From [Clostridium] symbiosum (GTDB lineage: Bacteria; Bacillota; Clostridia; Lachnospirales; Lachnospiraceae), in NCBI GenBank assembly GCA_036419695.1, contig CP143946.1, positions 5,140,001-5,204,000 of the forward strand: a DNA stretch of 64,000 nucleotides, given 5' to 3'. The position numbers and the translations under genes were made by a program. Positions 34,745 through 44,216 of this stretch are shown one piece after another. Positions within the stretch are counted from its first letter, which is position 1, and each line of letters begins with the position of its first letter. Below the pieces are notes generated by a model that made no database searches, was not told where the DNA came from, and saw only the letters and a list, made by a program, of their open reading frames with translations.

Positions 34745-35890
34745 CTACCAATCTTTCAGGGCATGAATCAGCCGGAACACCTGCTCCGCCGTATCCGCCA
34801 GATTCCGCCTTGCCGTCTCCGTCTCCATCGCCTCTTCCAGGCTCACCACGGTCCGCAGAATCGGGAAAAATGCGTCGATTCCCTCCGCATTGCAGGCCAC
34901 CGCGTCCCTGGTCACGCAACCGGACAATCCAATAACCGTTTTTCCGTACTTCTTTGCCGTCCGGGCCACTCCGATGGGAGCCTTTCCCATCACGGTCTGA
35001 CCGTCCAGCCTGCCCTCGCCGGTGATGACGATATCGGCATCCCTGACGTATTCGTCCAGCCTGGTTTCATCGAGCACAATCTTTACTCCCGATTCCAGAA
35101 CCGCGTTTGTGAAGCCGAGGAATGCAAACCCAAGGCCTCCGGCTGCTCCCGTTCCCGGATAATTCGGATCCGCATTCAGAAATTTCTTTTGCGCAAGCGC
35201 GGCGAACCGCATCAGCCACCCGTCCATACGGCGGATCATATCCGGATCAGCACCTTTCTGGGGGCCGAACACGGCGCTGCATCCCTGTTCCCCACAGAGG
35301 GGATTCGTCACGTCGCAGGCAATCCGGAACGTGCACTCGGAAAGTTCCGGCAGCACATTGTCATCGGTGATGGATGTGATTTTTTCAAGACCGGCGGCGC
35401 CGAAGGGTACCTGTGCGCCGTCTCCGTCCAGGATACCGTATCCCAGCGCCTGCAGCATTCCCACGCCTCCGTCATTGGTGGCGCTTCCTCCGATTCCCAC
35501 GACAAATCTCCTGCAGCCGTTTGCAATTGCATCCCTGATTACTTCCCCGACTCCGTATGTAGTCGCATAGAGTGGATTGCGCTCCGCGTCTGAAACAAGG
35601 GTGATTCCGGCTGCTCCGGCCATCTCGACAACCGCAGTTCTGCTCTCCTTAATAATCCCGTACTCACAGTCCACCGGCTCCCCTAATGGCCCGGTAACGG
35701 TGACTTTCCTGAGCATTCCGCCCATTCCGCAGGCCAGGGCCTGTACGGTCCCCTCTCCTCCGTCGGCCAGGGGACGCACACAAACATCGGCATCCCTGTA
35801 TACTCTCCTGATGCCCTCCGCGGCCGCCTCTCCAGCTTCCATGGAAGTCAGGCTGCCCTTCAGTGAATCAATTGCAATTGTTACCTTCAT
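34745..35890 (-). CDS. Glycerate kinase (GlxK/GarK family)
   Basis: 381 residues, full length for the family. MKVTIAIDSLKGSLTSMEAG at the N-terminus, GIGGSATNDGGVGMLQALG, DVTNPLCGEQGCSAVFGPQKG and TGEGRLDGQTVMGKAP are signature segments. It phosphorylates D-glycerate with ATP to 2-phosphoglycerate (3-phosphoglycerate in some relatives). GGGAGGAG ribosome site. It stands alone, convergent with hutH, with a possible promoter at 35947-35919. The source of glycerate is not visible here. Confidence 0.92.
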   Translation of the reverse strand: MKVTIAIDSLKGSLTSMEAGEAAAEGIRRVYRDADVCVRPLADGGEGTVQALACGMGGMLRKVTVTGPLGEPVDCEYGIIKESRTAVVEMAGAAGITLVSDAERNPLYATTYGVGEVIRDAIANGCRRFVVGIGGSATNDGGVGMLQALGYGILDGDGAQVPFGAAGLEKITSITDDNVLPELSECTFRIACDVTNPLCGEQGCSAVFGPQKGADPDMIRRMDGWLMRFAALAQKKFLNADPNYPGTGAAGGLGFAFLGFTNAVLESGVKIVLDETRLDEYVRDADIVITGEGRLDGQTVMGKAPIGVARTAKKYGKTVIGLSGCVTRDAVACNAEGIDAFFPILRTVVSLEEAMETETARRNLADTAEQVFRLIHALKDW

Positions 35891-35918
35891 CCTTCTCCTC
35901 CCGTCATTGTTATCTTAT

Positions 35919-35947
35919 TATTTATTAGGTTAAACAAATTTTTCCAA
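35919..35947 (-). promoter_or_regulatory. Possible promoter of the glycerate kinase gene
   Basis: Minus strand: TTGGAA (35947-35942), 17 bases, TAAATA (35924-35919). The rest of the 308-base gap to 36198 is A/T-rich, and I see no other structure in it. Confidence 0.4.
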
Positions 35948-36198
35948 GTGTCCATAGTAAACTACTCAATATTACATCCTGGCAGCATTCAGTTATTATC
36001 ATATATCTTCTATCTGCTAAGTAATTCAATCTCCAACTGTAAAAAATTTTCCTTTTATCAGCATTAACCAGTATGTTAAGATAGAATATAAATAAAAATC
36101 AGAAACAGAAGTTATGTCCAAATAAGTAACTACTATATCTGTAGCAGAAAGCTGGGAGCGCTGAGTTTTGGTATACTTCCTGCATACCGGAGGGTTTT

Positions 36199-36873
36199 AT
36201 GAGTCAAACAACACTAATTATCTTTATCGCAGTTGTCACAATCTTATGTTTTGCGGGTTCCGCTTTTATTTTAGCCTTTGTTTTCAGGCGTAAAAGGGAA
36301 CGCGAGCGAAAAATGAACAGCGGAGTCATCCGCAGGGCAGGATGGACGGATCCCCGTCTGAAAGTGCGTCCCGGCCCTATGATTCTGTTCTGGCCCATCT
36401 TCTACTGCGTCATCGGAGCCATCATCCTGCGTCAGGCCGGACAGGGAATACCCAACCGGTATTATGCGGACATCGCAGCCGTTCTTGTACCGCCGGTGTT
36501 TCTCGCCATAGGCGCCGCCATGAAATACAGTTATGACAAAAGACGGCGGCTTGCAACGGCCCCGGCCTCCGCAGAGGTGGTTTCTATTGAGAGAAAGGCG
36601 AGCAGTGATGGGCACGTTTCCTATGCTCCCGTATATGAGTTCTTTGCCGAAGGCTCCGTATTTAAGGTGACCTCACCCTCCTCCTTTTCAAAATGTCCGC
36701 TGAAAGCCGGAGACCATGTTGATCTTTTTTTTACACCGGATCTGCCATCGTACATCTATGTTCCGGGCTATGAAAATCCACCGACTCTGTTTATTGTTTA
36801 TTTCCACATAATCGGAATCCTGTTTCCCCTGATCGTACTGGCCGGCCCTGTTCTGAGACCATGGCTGGAATAA
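36199..36873 (+). CDS. Membrane protein of unknown function (DUF3592-like)
   Basis: 224 residues. One membrane segment at the N-terminus, a basic loop (FRRKRERERK), two further segments, a soluble beta-rich domain of about 75 residues (EVVSIERKASSDGHVSYAPVYEFFAEG... VDLFFTPDLPSYIY) and a final membrane segment. The soluble part, with conserved-looking YAPVYEF and a late D-L-F-x-P, resembles DUF3592. GGAGGG precedes the ATG. Its end is 11 bases from the convergent giant gene, with no terminator between them. Confidence 0.6.
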   Translation: MSQTTLIIFIAVVTILCFAGSAFILAFVFRRKRERERKMNSGVIRRAGWTDPRLKVRPGPMILFWPIFYCVIGAIILRQAGQGIPNRYYADIAAVLVPPVFLAIGAAMKYSYDKRRRLATAPASAEVVSIERKASSDGHVSYAPVYEFFAEGSVFKVTSPSSFSKCPLKAGDHVDLFFTPDLPSYIYVPGYENPPTLFIVYFHIIGILFPLIVLAGPVLRPWLE

Positions 36874-36884
36874 GACTGCAGCCG

Positions 36885-39800
36885 CTACCGGATCTGTTCC
36901 AAAATACTTGGGTCTTTAATTTTCGTATCCTCGGCAAATAACAGTATCTTTGACAAAATCTCGGCCGTTTTCGGGTCATCATCAATAAACGGAAGGAAAA
37001 TACGGCCTCTCTGCTGTGAATGGACCGGTACGACAAAGAGCATGGCGTTGCCCATCTGATGGACGACGCCGCTTCCCAGATGTACCGTGTACTGGCCCAG
37101 TTTTCCGTCGATCAAGGCGTGGCTGCCCTCAAGGCGCACATTTTTAATCTTAAACAGCTCCAGATTGCATTCCACAATGGCTTTTCTCATCTCAACCGTA
37201 GAGTGGCTGGTCTCCGGATCCACGCCTCCGGCATGGGCAACGCTGACCGCCAGATCCACATCTCTCATAACCTCACTGTAAAGCACGTCGGGAATTTCCC
37301 TGATTTTGAGGGGCCTGAATGTTTTCCTGTCGGAGAACACCACCCACTCAAGGGTAGGAGCCTCCACGTCACTCGGTGAAAACCAGTCGGCCATCGCATA
37401 AATCCTGGCTACGATGTTCTCTTTATAGTAAATCTTCTGCAGCCCATCCTCATAATCGGCAACCCAGCGGCGGCTCCGCAGCGCGCCGACCGTCTTCTGC
37501 GGCTGAATCTGATTGCCCGAGAACATCCTGGAATCATCCTTATCGAGTTCCTCCGTGAGCTTCACATACAGCTCGCGGAACACCTGCTTAAACGGCTGCT
37601 TTATCTGCCTGTCGAACAGCATCTTCTGGTATTCGTGCCAGTGCCCCTCCCTGTAGAGATCGGACGGGTGGGCAATCAGAATCTTCTCATCCGGTTTCAA
37701 AGGCGTTATGGCGCCGGACCAGTCCTCCAGCCCCTCCTCTTTCAAAAAGCCCAGCCGGATTCCCGCATCCGGATTTCCTCCGTCTCCTGCGGCGGCATCC
37801 TCTGCGGCCATCATCACAAGAGGCGTTACTATCGGCCTTACCACCGGATTCTTAGCCAGCTCCAAAAACTCCCACACCTCGAAGGACGTCCTGTCCTCCA
37901 TGGCCTGTTCCATCATCTGTCTGGTGCGGCTGTACTGCTCCTTTAACTTCTTGTTGACTTCCTGATATTCCAGAACCGTCTCATTTTTCTTATATTTTGC
38001 AGGGAGCGATTTGAGCAGTTTCCCGCCTTTTCCGCACTGAAGGCTGCTCTTGCCGTTTTCATCCACCAGGATCCTCAGTTCCACATCATCGAGGCTGTTC
38101 CAGTCAAAATAACGGTCCATCGTCTCTACCAGACGGTTTTCCATCCTGAGCGTCAGGCGTGTCACATCCGTGAATCCCGCATTTACACTGAGGTTCTGAA
38201 GCGCCAGTGCCACGGCGCGTCCCTCACTGGCCCGGCGCTGCGCGCCGAACTTCCTGCTCTCCTTGTGGAATTTCTGGATAAACTGGTAGCGGTCCAGGAG
38301 ATCTTCTTCCCGTTTCTTTTTATCGCGTTCTGAGATTTTCCCCCTGGCGCTCTTTTCATTTCCGGCCAGTGGCAGGAGGCCGATGCTCATCAGCAGATCT
38401 TTATTCCTCTTGTCCGTAATTTCCGCTTTCAGCGTTTCTTTATCCACTTTTCCGAGCGCAGCGTCGGCATACTTCCTGGCGCGGGCATGGGCCGCTCCCG
38501 TGGAGGAATACTTTGCCGCATCGTACAGAAGTTTAAACTCTTTGTCACCCAGTTTATCATAGGCCTCAAAAAACCAGTGGATGTCAAAGGCCCCGTCCCT
38601 CAGCTCCTCCGGCGTCAGGGGAGTGTATTTCGCAATCATGGATGTGGTAAATTCATCCAGACGTTCGCCGGTATGGGCCATAAAGTAATAGCATCCGCTC
38701 TGGAATCCCGGAAGTCCCAGGTACTCCTCTAAAAGCGGTATCCACTGCTGGGCATACATCGCCAGCTCCACCAGACGTTTTTTCGTGATATCTGTTCCCT
38801 TCAGCGCCTTTTTCAGATCCTTTGCCGTCTCCCCGGGTTTCGGGCGGCATACCTTAAGCAGATGGCTTAAAACCATCTTCCGGTCGCCGATATTGGAATA
38901 ATATCCTCCGGTTCTCTGTAATGTCTCTTTGCCCAGCGCTGTCAGAATCTGAATCATCAAATCTATGCCGTAAATCACACGAATCGAGGAGACATACCCG
39001 GAAAACGGCGTCTCCTGCTCCCCGCGTTTTAACTCCACCTTAAGAACCAGAGGAACCGTCTCATGGTAAATCTCATGCGCCAGCTTCATTGCCGGGACTT
39101 CATCCCCAATCTGGTCGAAGTGATATTTTCCGTCCACCGGCTTTATTACACCCTGCCCGAAGAATGCGTTCAGTTCCCCCACACGGGCATCCCTCGACGA
39201 CACGGCTCCTTTTTGCTCCACCGTGCTGACCGGCCCCAGCAGGCTCTTCATGTCCAGGAAACTGAATACGGATTTATAGAAAAGGTCCTTATCCCAAATT
39301 CCCTTCACATAGCACTGTACATAGTCAGACAGGCCCAGATAGCCGGTCCTCCCCCTGTCGTAGCGGCGGAACTTTTCTCTGTCTTTGATCTTTCCGTAGA
39401 ATTCCTGAAGCTTAAAACGAAGCGTGAAGGCGTTTCCCCAGTCCTTTTCATCCACCAGGGACAGCCACCAGCGCATTTCCTCAAACACAGGGAGATCCGC
39501 GGCCCGTTTCGTATACTTTTCTTTCGTGCCGTTCCACGCTTTTTCCTCGCACTCGTAAAGGGCATTGGATTTATCCAGGACAGAAAGAAACTTCGCCGTC
39601 CCGATAAGGCCAAAGCGGGCTTTGAGTCCGTCCGGCACAAACTGGGAATACAGTGCGTCAATCACCGTCCTGGCCTGCGCGCCGCATCTCAGTCCCTGGA
39701 TCAGGTCCTTAAACGGCGGTTTCTTTATCAGGCCGCTGCCGAAAACCTTCTTATAGAGCTCAATGTTCCTCTCATAAGATCCTCTCTGGGCGCGGCACTT

Positions 39801-42086
39801 CTGGTAAAGGTAAAGCTCCAGCAGCATTTCCGGGGTTTTAATTTCATTCCTGTAAAATTCTTCCCACATTTCCCGGAACGGCAGGGCATCCAGGGGTTCT
39901 GCATCGGGATCCCCGTGGATCCACCGGCAGTTTTCCAGCTTTGTGCCCAGAAGCATCTCCACGCCCCAGGCATTGGTGTATTCCAGCTCCTTCTTTTCCT
40001 CGATCAGATCGTTTAACCGGTTCAGAATACGGATGCAGGCGCCTTCTCCATTTGCAAACAGCGTTGATGCCTGTTTTTCATCTATGTCCACGGGCGGCAG
40101 AATCCATTCTTTGTCCGTATCGTAGAGCCCGTATCCAGGCGTGTTTAAGATATCCTGAGCTTCACTTTTCTCCCCCAGCAGTTCGCTGAGCAGCACCTGC
40201 TCGCGCCCCGTAGGCTCCGTAAGCTCCTGCAAAAGCGGTTTGACGGCGGGAAACTCCGCGGGCTGTTCTTTCTTGATCTGCAGGGCGAGGTCGAGAGCTC
40301 CCATACGGCATTCTTCAGACCCTGTCTTAATCAGCCTGCCGACGGAGGCCTGCAGCGCGGCCGGTTCCTGCTTTCTGAGAAGTTTCAGCACTCCGGCCCT
40401 CCCCTTCTTATATTTCAGGTTCTGTTCGATCTTCAGGTAATCCTCCGCCGCCAGTTTCATATCCTCCACCAGAAGAAACGCCGACTGCATCGTATACTCC
40501 TCCGGGTTGTGGAGCAGTTCAAAGAGGATGTCCCGCCTCACCTGGGACTTGGGCCGGTATAACAGCACGCGGGCGGCCGCAGCGCGGGAAGCTCCGGATG
40601 AACCGCCCTGGCCGACCATCGGGATCAGGCCCGCCGCCTCGTCCAGATACGCCTCATCCTGCAGCATCCAGGCAATCAGACACATCCTGACCGCAATGTC
40701 GGACTGTGTCATGGTTACACGGTACCATGGAAAGATGCACGGGTTTAAATCCAGCCCCTTTTTTGGAATCCGCTTCAGAATGTCCCGGAACAGGCCGTAA
40801 ATCTTTCTGGCCTCCTCCTCATTCTCAAACAGATCGGTTACCGGCTTTACGTCCGGTTTTCTGACTTTGCCGTCGCGGAGCTGGAAATAGGATCTCCCGT
40901 CCTTCTCCTCGATCAGCGCCCGGAAATCGCCGTATGTATTGTCCATAAAGCCCGGAAGGAAACAGGCCACCAGTTCCAGATCCTCCGGCCAGCTTAAAAT
41001 AGCCTCTTTCGCCGCTTTTCTCTTCAGATGTGCATACTGCAGGGAGCGGTTAAAATAGGAGGCCGTCATCTTCTGGTTCTTCGTTCCCTCCCGGATCAGT
41101 TTCTGCATCGCTTCGACCGCCCGGTCCGCGTCGTAGAATCCAAGCGCCCACAGACCGCAGCTAATCGCCACGGAATCATTGCTTTCGAGCTGTTCCCTGC
41201 AAGCCGCCTCATCTCTCAGACAGCGCCCCATCAGGCGCACCAGCTTTTCCGTAATGCGATCGATGCTTTTTTCATCGAAAATGCCGATCCAGGTGCTGAC
41301 GGCCCGCTTGATGGAAGAATAGCGGACCAGATCATTTTCCTCAATTACCGCAAACAGATGCAGGAATGCCTCGGGGCGGCCGGCATCCATGGTTTCACAA
41401 ACCGCCTGCCTCGCTCCCTCCTGAAGCCGCGCCGCCAAAAGAAATTTGCCGAGCACCTCATAGAGTTTGCTGCTTTTGCTCATGACGATTCCGCGGATCA
41501 GCTCATGGCTGATCATCAAAGTATTTCCTTCCCCCATCAGAATATCTTCCACAGCGCGGATTATGTCCGCATCTCCCCGGTCAATTCCGGCCGCCAGCAT
41601 TCCCGCGTAACTGAAATGCTCCGATCTGGCATGGTCGTAAATCTCCGGATCCACCTGTCCGGTCAGGACCCCGGCAAGTGATGCCCCATAAAAATCCAGC
41701 CTCGAATAGGCCCAGAGGAGCTTGATGCTCTGGAATACAAACGGCACATAGCTCTTTGAACGCACGCTGCGCCTGTACCACCCGGCCGTCATCTGGAACT
41801 GGTTCATCTGATCCAGGGCATAATAAAATTCTTCGGTCAGATGTTCCGGCACGCAGACCGACACCAGTCCCCGAAGTTCACTTTTATAAAGCTCGCTGAG
41901 GGTTCCGTATCTGCCGCTCTGCAGTTGTTCCCTCATCCATCTCTGCGGTTCCTGGGGCACGGAATAATATGCCATTCCGGGAAGCAGTTGTTTCTCCCTG
42001 TCGGAAAGGGCGTGCGCCTTCGCCTTGGCTCCGTCGATCCAGTTTTCCGTCATTTTGCGTCTTGTCTGATATGTATATTCCGCCAT
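36885..42086 (-). CDS. Giant DUF4132-type (MolR/YehI-like) protein, 1733 residues
   Basis: No signal peptide or membrane segments. The first two-thirds look like long helical (HEAT/Armadillo-like) repeats. The C-terminal region (EWVVFSDRKTFRPLKIREIP, FSEVMRDVDLAVSVAHAGG-like text, PFIDDDPKTAEILSKILLFAED) matches the DUF4132 domain of E. coli YehI/MolR relatives. A basic, Lys-rich stretch lies near residue 1250. GGGGAGG precedes the ATG. It is preceded by a 143-residue gene only 17 bases away, suggesting a two-protein system. The family function is not known; scaffolding or regulation has been proposed from domain content. Confidence 0.75.
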   Translation of the reverse strand: MAEYTYQTRRKMTENWIDGAKAKAHALSDREKQLLPGMAYYSVPQEPQRWMREQLQSGRYGTLSELYKSELRGLVSVCVPEHLTEEFYYALDQMNQFQMTAGWYRRSVRSKSYVPFVFQSIKLLWAYSRLDFYGASLAGVLTGQVDPEIYDHARSEHFSYAGMLAAGIDRGDADIIRAVEDILMGEGNTLMISHELIRGIVMSKSSKLYEVLGKFLLAARLQEGARQAVCETMDAGRPEAFLHLFAVIEENDLVRYSSIKRAVSTWIGIFDEKSIDRITEKLVRLMGRCLRDEAACREQLESNDSVAISCGLWALGFYDADRAVEAMQKLIREGTKNQKMTASYFNRSLQYAHLKRKAAKEAILSWPEDLELVACFLPGFMDNTYGDFRALIEEKDGRSYFQLRDGKVRKPDVKPVTDLFENEEEARKIYGLFRDILKRIPKKGLDLNPCIFPWYRVTMTQSDIAVRMCLIAWMLQDEAYLDEAAGLIPMVGQGGSSGASRAAAARVLLYRPKSQVRRDILFELLHNPEEYTMQSAFLLVEDMKLAAEDYLKIEQNLKYKKGRAGVLKLLRKQEPAALQASVGRLIKTGSEECRMGALDLALQIKKEQPAEFPAVKPLLQELTEPTGREQVLLSELLGEKSEAQDILNTPGYGLYDTDKEWILPPVDIDEKQASTLFANGEGACIRILNRLNDLIEEKKELEYTNAWGVEMLLGTKLENCRWIHGDPDAEPLDALPFREMWEEFYRNEIKTPEMLLELYLYQKCRAQRGSYERNIELYKKVFGSGLIKKPPFKDLIQGLRCGAQARTVIDALYSQFVPDGLKARFGLIGTAKFLSVLDKSNALYECEEKAWNGTKEKYTKRAADLPVFEEMRWWLSLVDEKDWGNAFTLRFKLQEFYGKIKDREKFRRYDRGRTGYLGLSDYVQCYVKGIWDKDLFYKSVFSFLDMKSLLGPVSTVEQKGAVSSRDARVGELNAFFGQGVIKPVDGKYHFDQIGDEVPAMKLAHEIYHETVPLVLKVELKRGEQETPFSGYVSSIRVIYGIDLMIQILTALGKETLQRTGGYYSNIGDRKMVLSHLLKVCRPKPGETAKDLKKALKGTDITKKRLVELAMYAQQWIPLLEEYLGLPGFQSGCYYFMAHTGERLDEFTTSMIAKYTPLTPEELRDGAFDIHWFFEAYDKLGDKEFKLLYDAAKYSSTGAAHARARKYADAALGKVDKETLKAEITDKRNKDLLMSIGLLPLAGNEKSARGKISERDKKKREEDLLDRYQFIQKFHKESRKFGAQRRASEGRAVALALQNLSVNAGFTDVTRLTLRMENRLVETMDRYFDWNSLDDVELRILVDENGKSSLQCGKGGKLLKSLPAKYKKNETVLEYQEVNKKLKEQYSRTRQMMEQAMEDRTSFEVWEFLELAKNPVVRPIVTPLVMMAAEDAAAGDGGNPDAGIRLGFLKEEGLEDWSGAITPLKPDEKILIAHPSDLYREGHWHEYQKMLFDRQIKQPFKQVFRELYVKLTEELDKDDSRMFSGNQIQPQKTVGALRSRRWVADYEDGLQKIYYKENIVARIYAMADWFSPSDVEAPTLEWVVFSDRKTFRPLKIREIPDVLYSEVMRDVDLAVSVAHAGGVDPETSHSTVEMRKAIVECNLELFKIKNVRLEGSHALIDGKLGQYTVHLGSGVVHQMGNAMLFVVPVHSQQRGRIFLPFIDDDPKTAEILSKILLFAEDTKIKDPSILEQIR

Positions 42087-42103
42087 CTAATCCTCCCCTT
42101 TCC

Positions 42104-42535
42104 TTACCAGCCCGACAGCATCGTAAGTCTTATGAATGTGAATACAGGTTCCCCGTCTTCGCCTGCTCCCCACGGAACCGCCTGCTCCAGGCCGGTCAGT
42201 TCCTCCTCGCCGGCAAACACACGGTATATTCCGTCTTCAAAGCACTGCAGCGCATTATCCACCGCTTTCCCGGGATCCGCGTCACTGCCTCCCCGAAGGC
42301 CGAAGGAAACCTTCCCCGCCGCGGCCTGTCCGCCGATTTCCTCCTTTGTCAGGTATGAAAGTACCTGCCCCTCATCCTTCCGCCCGTTATACTGTCTTAC
42401 GGAAAGACTCACCAGCTCCGTGAGAAGTTCCCGCACCGTGTCCGGCTTTCTTCCCAGTTCGAAAGGGACCGGAAGCAGATCTTCTTTTTTCTGTTTTCCC
42501 GCCCTTTTCATCCTTGCATAGATTGTGTATGCCAT
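42104..42535 (-). CDS. Small partner of the DUF4132-type protein, unrecognised
   Basis: 143 residues from the ATG at 42533-42535 (GGGAGGT site). Soluble, mixed alpha/beta. The N-terminus is basic (YARMKRAGKQKKEDLLPVPF), followed by a helical TVRELLTELVSLSVRQYN segment. I do not recognise the family. The 17-base gap to the giant gene implies co-transcription and perhaps a complex. Confidence 0.65.
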   Translation of the reverse strand: MAYTIYARMKRAGKQKKEDLLPVPFELGRKPDTVRELLTELVSLSVRQYNGRKDEGQVLSYLTKEEIGGQAAAGKVSFGLRGGSDADPGKAVDNALQCFEDGIYRVFAGEEELTGLEQAVPWGAGEDGEPVFTFIRLTMLSGW

Positions 42536-42592
42536 ATGACACCTCCCAAACAATTCTTATTATTAGTTTAACGTTAATGGTGGGAATAGACA

Positions 42593-42736
42593 AGCGGTTA
42601 TCGCAACTACTTTGTGTGGAAGGAGGGAGGAAGTAACAGTTCAGATAGGTCTGCGCATTTACTGCGCTGACCGTGCTGTCTGAACTGTTACGGGAGGAAT
42701 AAGTACGCCGTCTTTCAGAGGCGTCCTCTCTTCTTA
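42593..42736. repeat. Relic of the long inverted-repeat family with a near-perfect hairpin
   Basis: 42707-42730 (CCGTCTTTCAGAGGCGTCCTC) matches the right-end segment CCGTCTTACAGAGGCGTCCTC of copies 2 and 3, and CGCAACTACTTTGTG (42603) recalls their inner arm. Between them GTAACAGTTCAGA (42633) pairs with TCTGAACTGTTAC (to 42691), with inner GGTC/GACC pairing. No T-run follows, so this is not a simple terminator. Confidence 0.5.
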
Positions 42737-43930
42737 ACTTAGAAACTCATATGCCGCCAGCGCCATTGCCCTGGTTGCCAGTTTGATATAGGTTTCATCC
42801 ACCATGAATTGTCCGCTGTGGGCCGGGGCGAAGTTCCCCGTGCCAAGCTGCAGATAACAGGAAGGCACTTTTCGGGAATAAAAACCGAAATCTTCGGCTG
42901 TCAGCGCCTGTCGGTTTCCCGTCAACACAGCGGGCTCTGGAATCTGCTCCATGATTCCGCCGTAGAGTTCGGTGGTATACTTACCCATCAGCGACGTGAC
43001 GAATTCCGTCAGGGGGCCGTCGTTGTAAATGGCCGGATAGCCGGGATTGATGTCCACGTTGCATGTTCCGCCGGTGGCCGCCGCTATCCCCGTACAAATG
43101 TCCCGAATCTGGCGGAACATGACTTCTCTTGTCTCTTCTCTCGCATTCCGCATCATGCAGAAGAGCTCGGCCCGGTCGGCCACGATATTTCCTGCCCGGC
43201 CGCCGGAAATCCGGCCCACATTCAGGGTTGACTGCTGCATGGGGCTTATGTTTCTCGACACGATGGTATTCAGCGCCATTACAATATTGGCGGCAATCTG
43301 GATCGCGTCGACTCCGTCCTGGGGCGCGGAAGAGTGAGCCGCCTTTCCGTGGACCGTGATATGGCAGCCGTCCGAGTAGGAGGTCAGATACCCGGTACCA
43401 ACCAGAAACTGTCCTGGTTCGGTCGGATTTACATGCAGGCCGAAGCAGGCATCCGGCAGTTCGTCCATCAGTCCCTGTTCTATCATTCTGCGTCCGCCTC
43501 CGCCCCGTTCTTCCCCCGGCTGAAATACGAGTTTTACCCGGCCAGACCAGAAGTCCTTCATTCTGCTGAGAATTTCTCCCACGGCCAGAAGGTTGGCCGT
43601 ATGCACATCGTGCCCGCAGGCGTGCATGATTCCTTCCTTTTCCGATTTAAAGGGCAGTTCTGTCTCCTCACCGATGGGCAGCGCATCCATATCCGCCCGC
43701 AGCATCAGAAGTTTTCCCGGCCTTCCGCTGTCGATACACGCCACAATACCGGGTTCCACGGGACTTTTTTCATAGGGTATTCCCATGCGTTTAAGCTCTT
43801 TTGCCACCAGTGCGCTCGTCTCGTACTCCTCAAAGGCCGTTTCGGGGTTCCGGTGAATCCTGCGCCGGATGGAGATTGTGTTGTTTTCCAGTTCGTCTGA
43901 GAGTTTTATAATTCGTTCTATCGGCTCCAT
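42734..43930 (-). CDS. M20-family amidohydrolase
   Basis: 398 residues. Metal-binding HACGHDVHTANLL and FQPGEERGGGGR (catalytic Glu-Glu replaced in context by GEE) are clear, with C-terminal TAEDFGFYSRKVPS. It probably removes acyl or amino-acid groups from N-acyl amino acids, indole-amino acids or hippurate-like compounds. AGGAGG lies ahead of the ATG. It appears monocistronic, with a promoter in 43931-43985. Only the general fold matches the M20 gene at 19539. Confidence 0.87.
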   Translation of the reverse strand: MEPIERIIKLSDELENNTISIRRRIHRNPETAFEEYETSALVAKELKRMGIPYEKSPVEPGIVACIDSGRPGKLLMLRADMDALPIGEETELPFKSEKEGIMHACGHDVHTANLLAVGEILSRMKDFWSGRVKLVFQPGEERGGGGRRMIEQGLMDELPDACFGLHVNPTEPGQFLVGTGYLTSYSDGCHITVHGKAAHSSAPQDGVDAIQIAANIVMALNTIVSRNISPMQQSTLNVGRISGGRAGNIVADRAELFCMMRNAREETREVMFRQIRDICTGIAAATGGTCNVDINPGYPAIYNDGPLTEFVTSLMGKYTTELYGGIMEQIPEPAVLTGNRQALTAEDFGFYSRKVPSCYLQLGTGNFAPAHSGQFMVDETYIKLATRAMALAAYEFLS

Positions 43931-44024
43931 AGGCCATTACCTCCTGCTGCCAGTAATATTGTAGGAATCTTGTAATAATCAACAACGAAAAGCACGCTTC
44001 GCGGACTTTTCATTGCCAATCAAT

Positions 44025-44062
44025 AAAAAGCGGGTGCCCATGTTCAGACATCCGCTTTTTTA
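44025..44062. terminator. Terminator downstream of the 4-hydroxybutyrate dehydrogenase gene
   Basis: AAAAAGCGG / CCGCTTTTTT arms (inner G-TG/CA-T pairing); A- and T-tracts make it usable in both directions. The 286-base gap 43931-44216 also holds a weak minus-strand promoter for the M20 gene (TTGTTG, 16 bases, TACAAT). Confidence 0.8.
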
Positions 44063-44216
44063 CAGATCGTTCAGGTTGTTTACATCAACCTTTGTTGTCG
44101 GAATCCTCTGTCTAAATCATAGCAGGATTCCCTTCTAATATGCAAGGGGTAGTGGTTTTCTACGGATAAAGGATTCTGGGGATAGAGAGTTCTGGGAATA
44201 AAGCATTTCTCTCTCC

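Noticed and set aside
43231..43359. Plus-strand frames opposite the M20 hydrolase and other long antisense frames, such as 5703-6443, 11694-12581 and 57160-58125
   Set aside because: They are shadows of GC-rich coding regions on the other strand, with no starts or family features.
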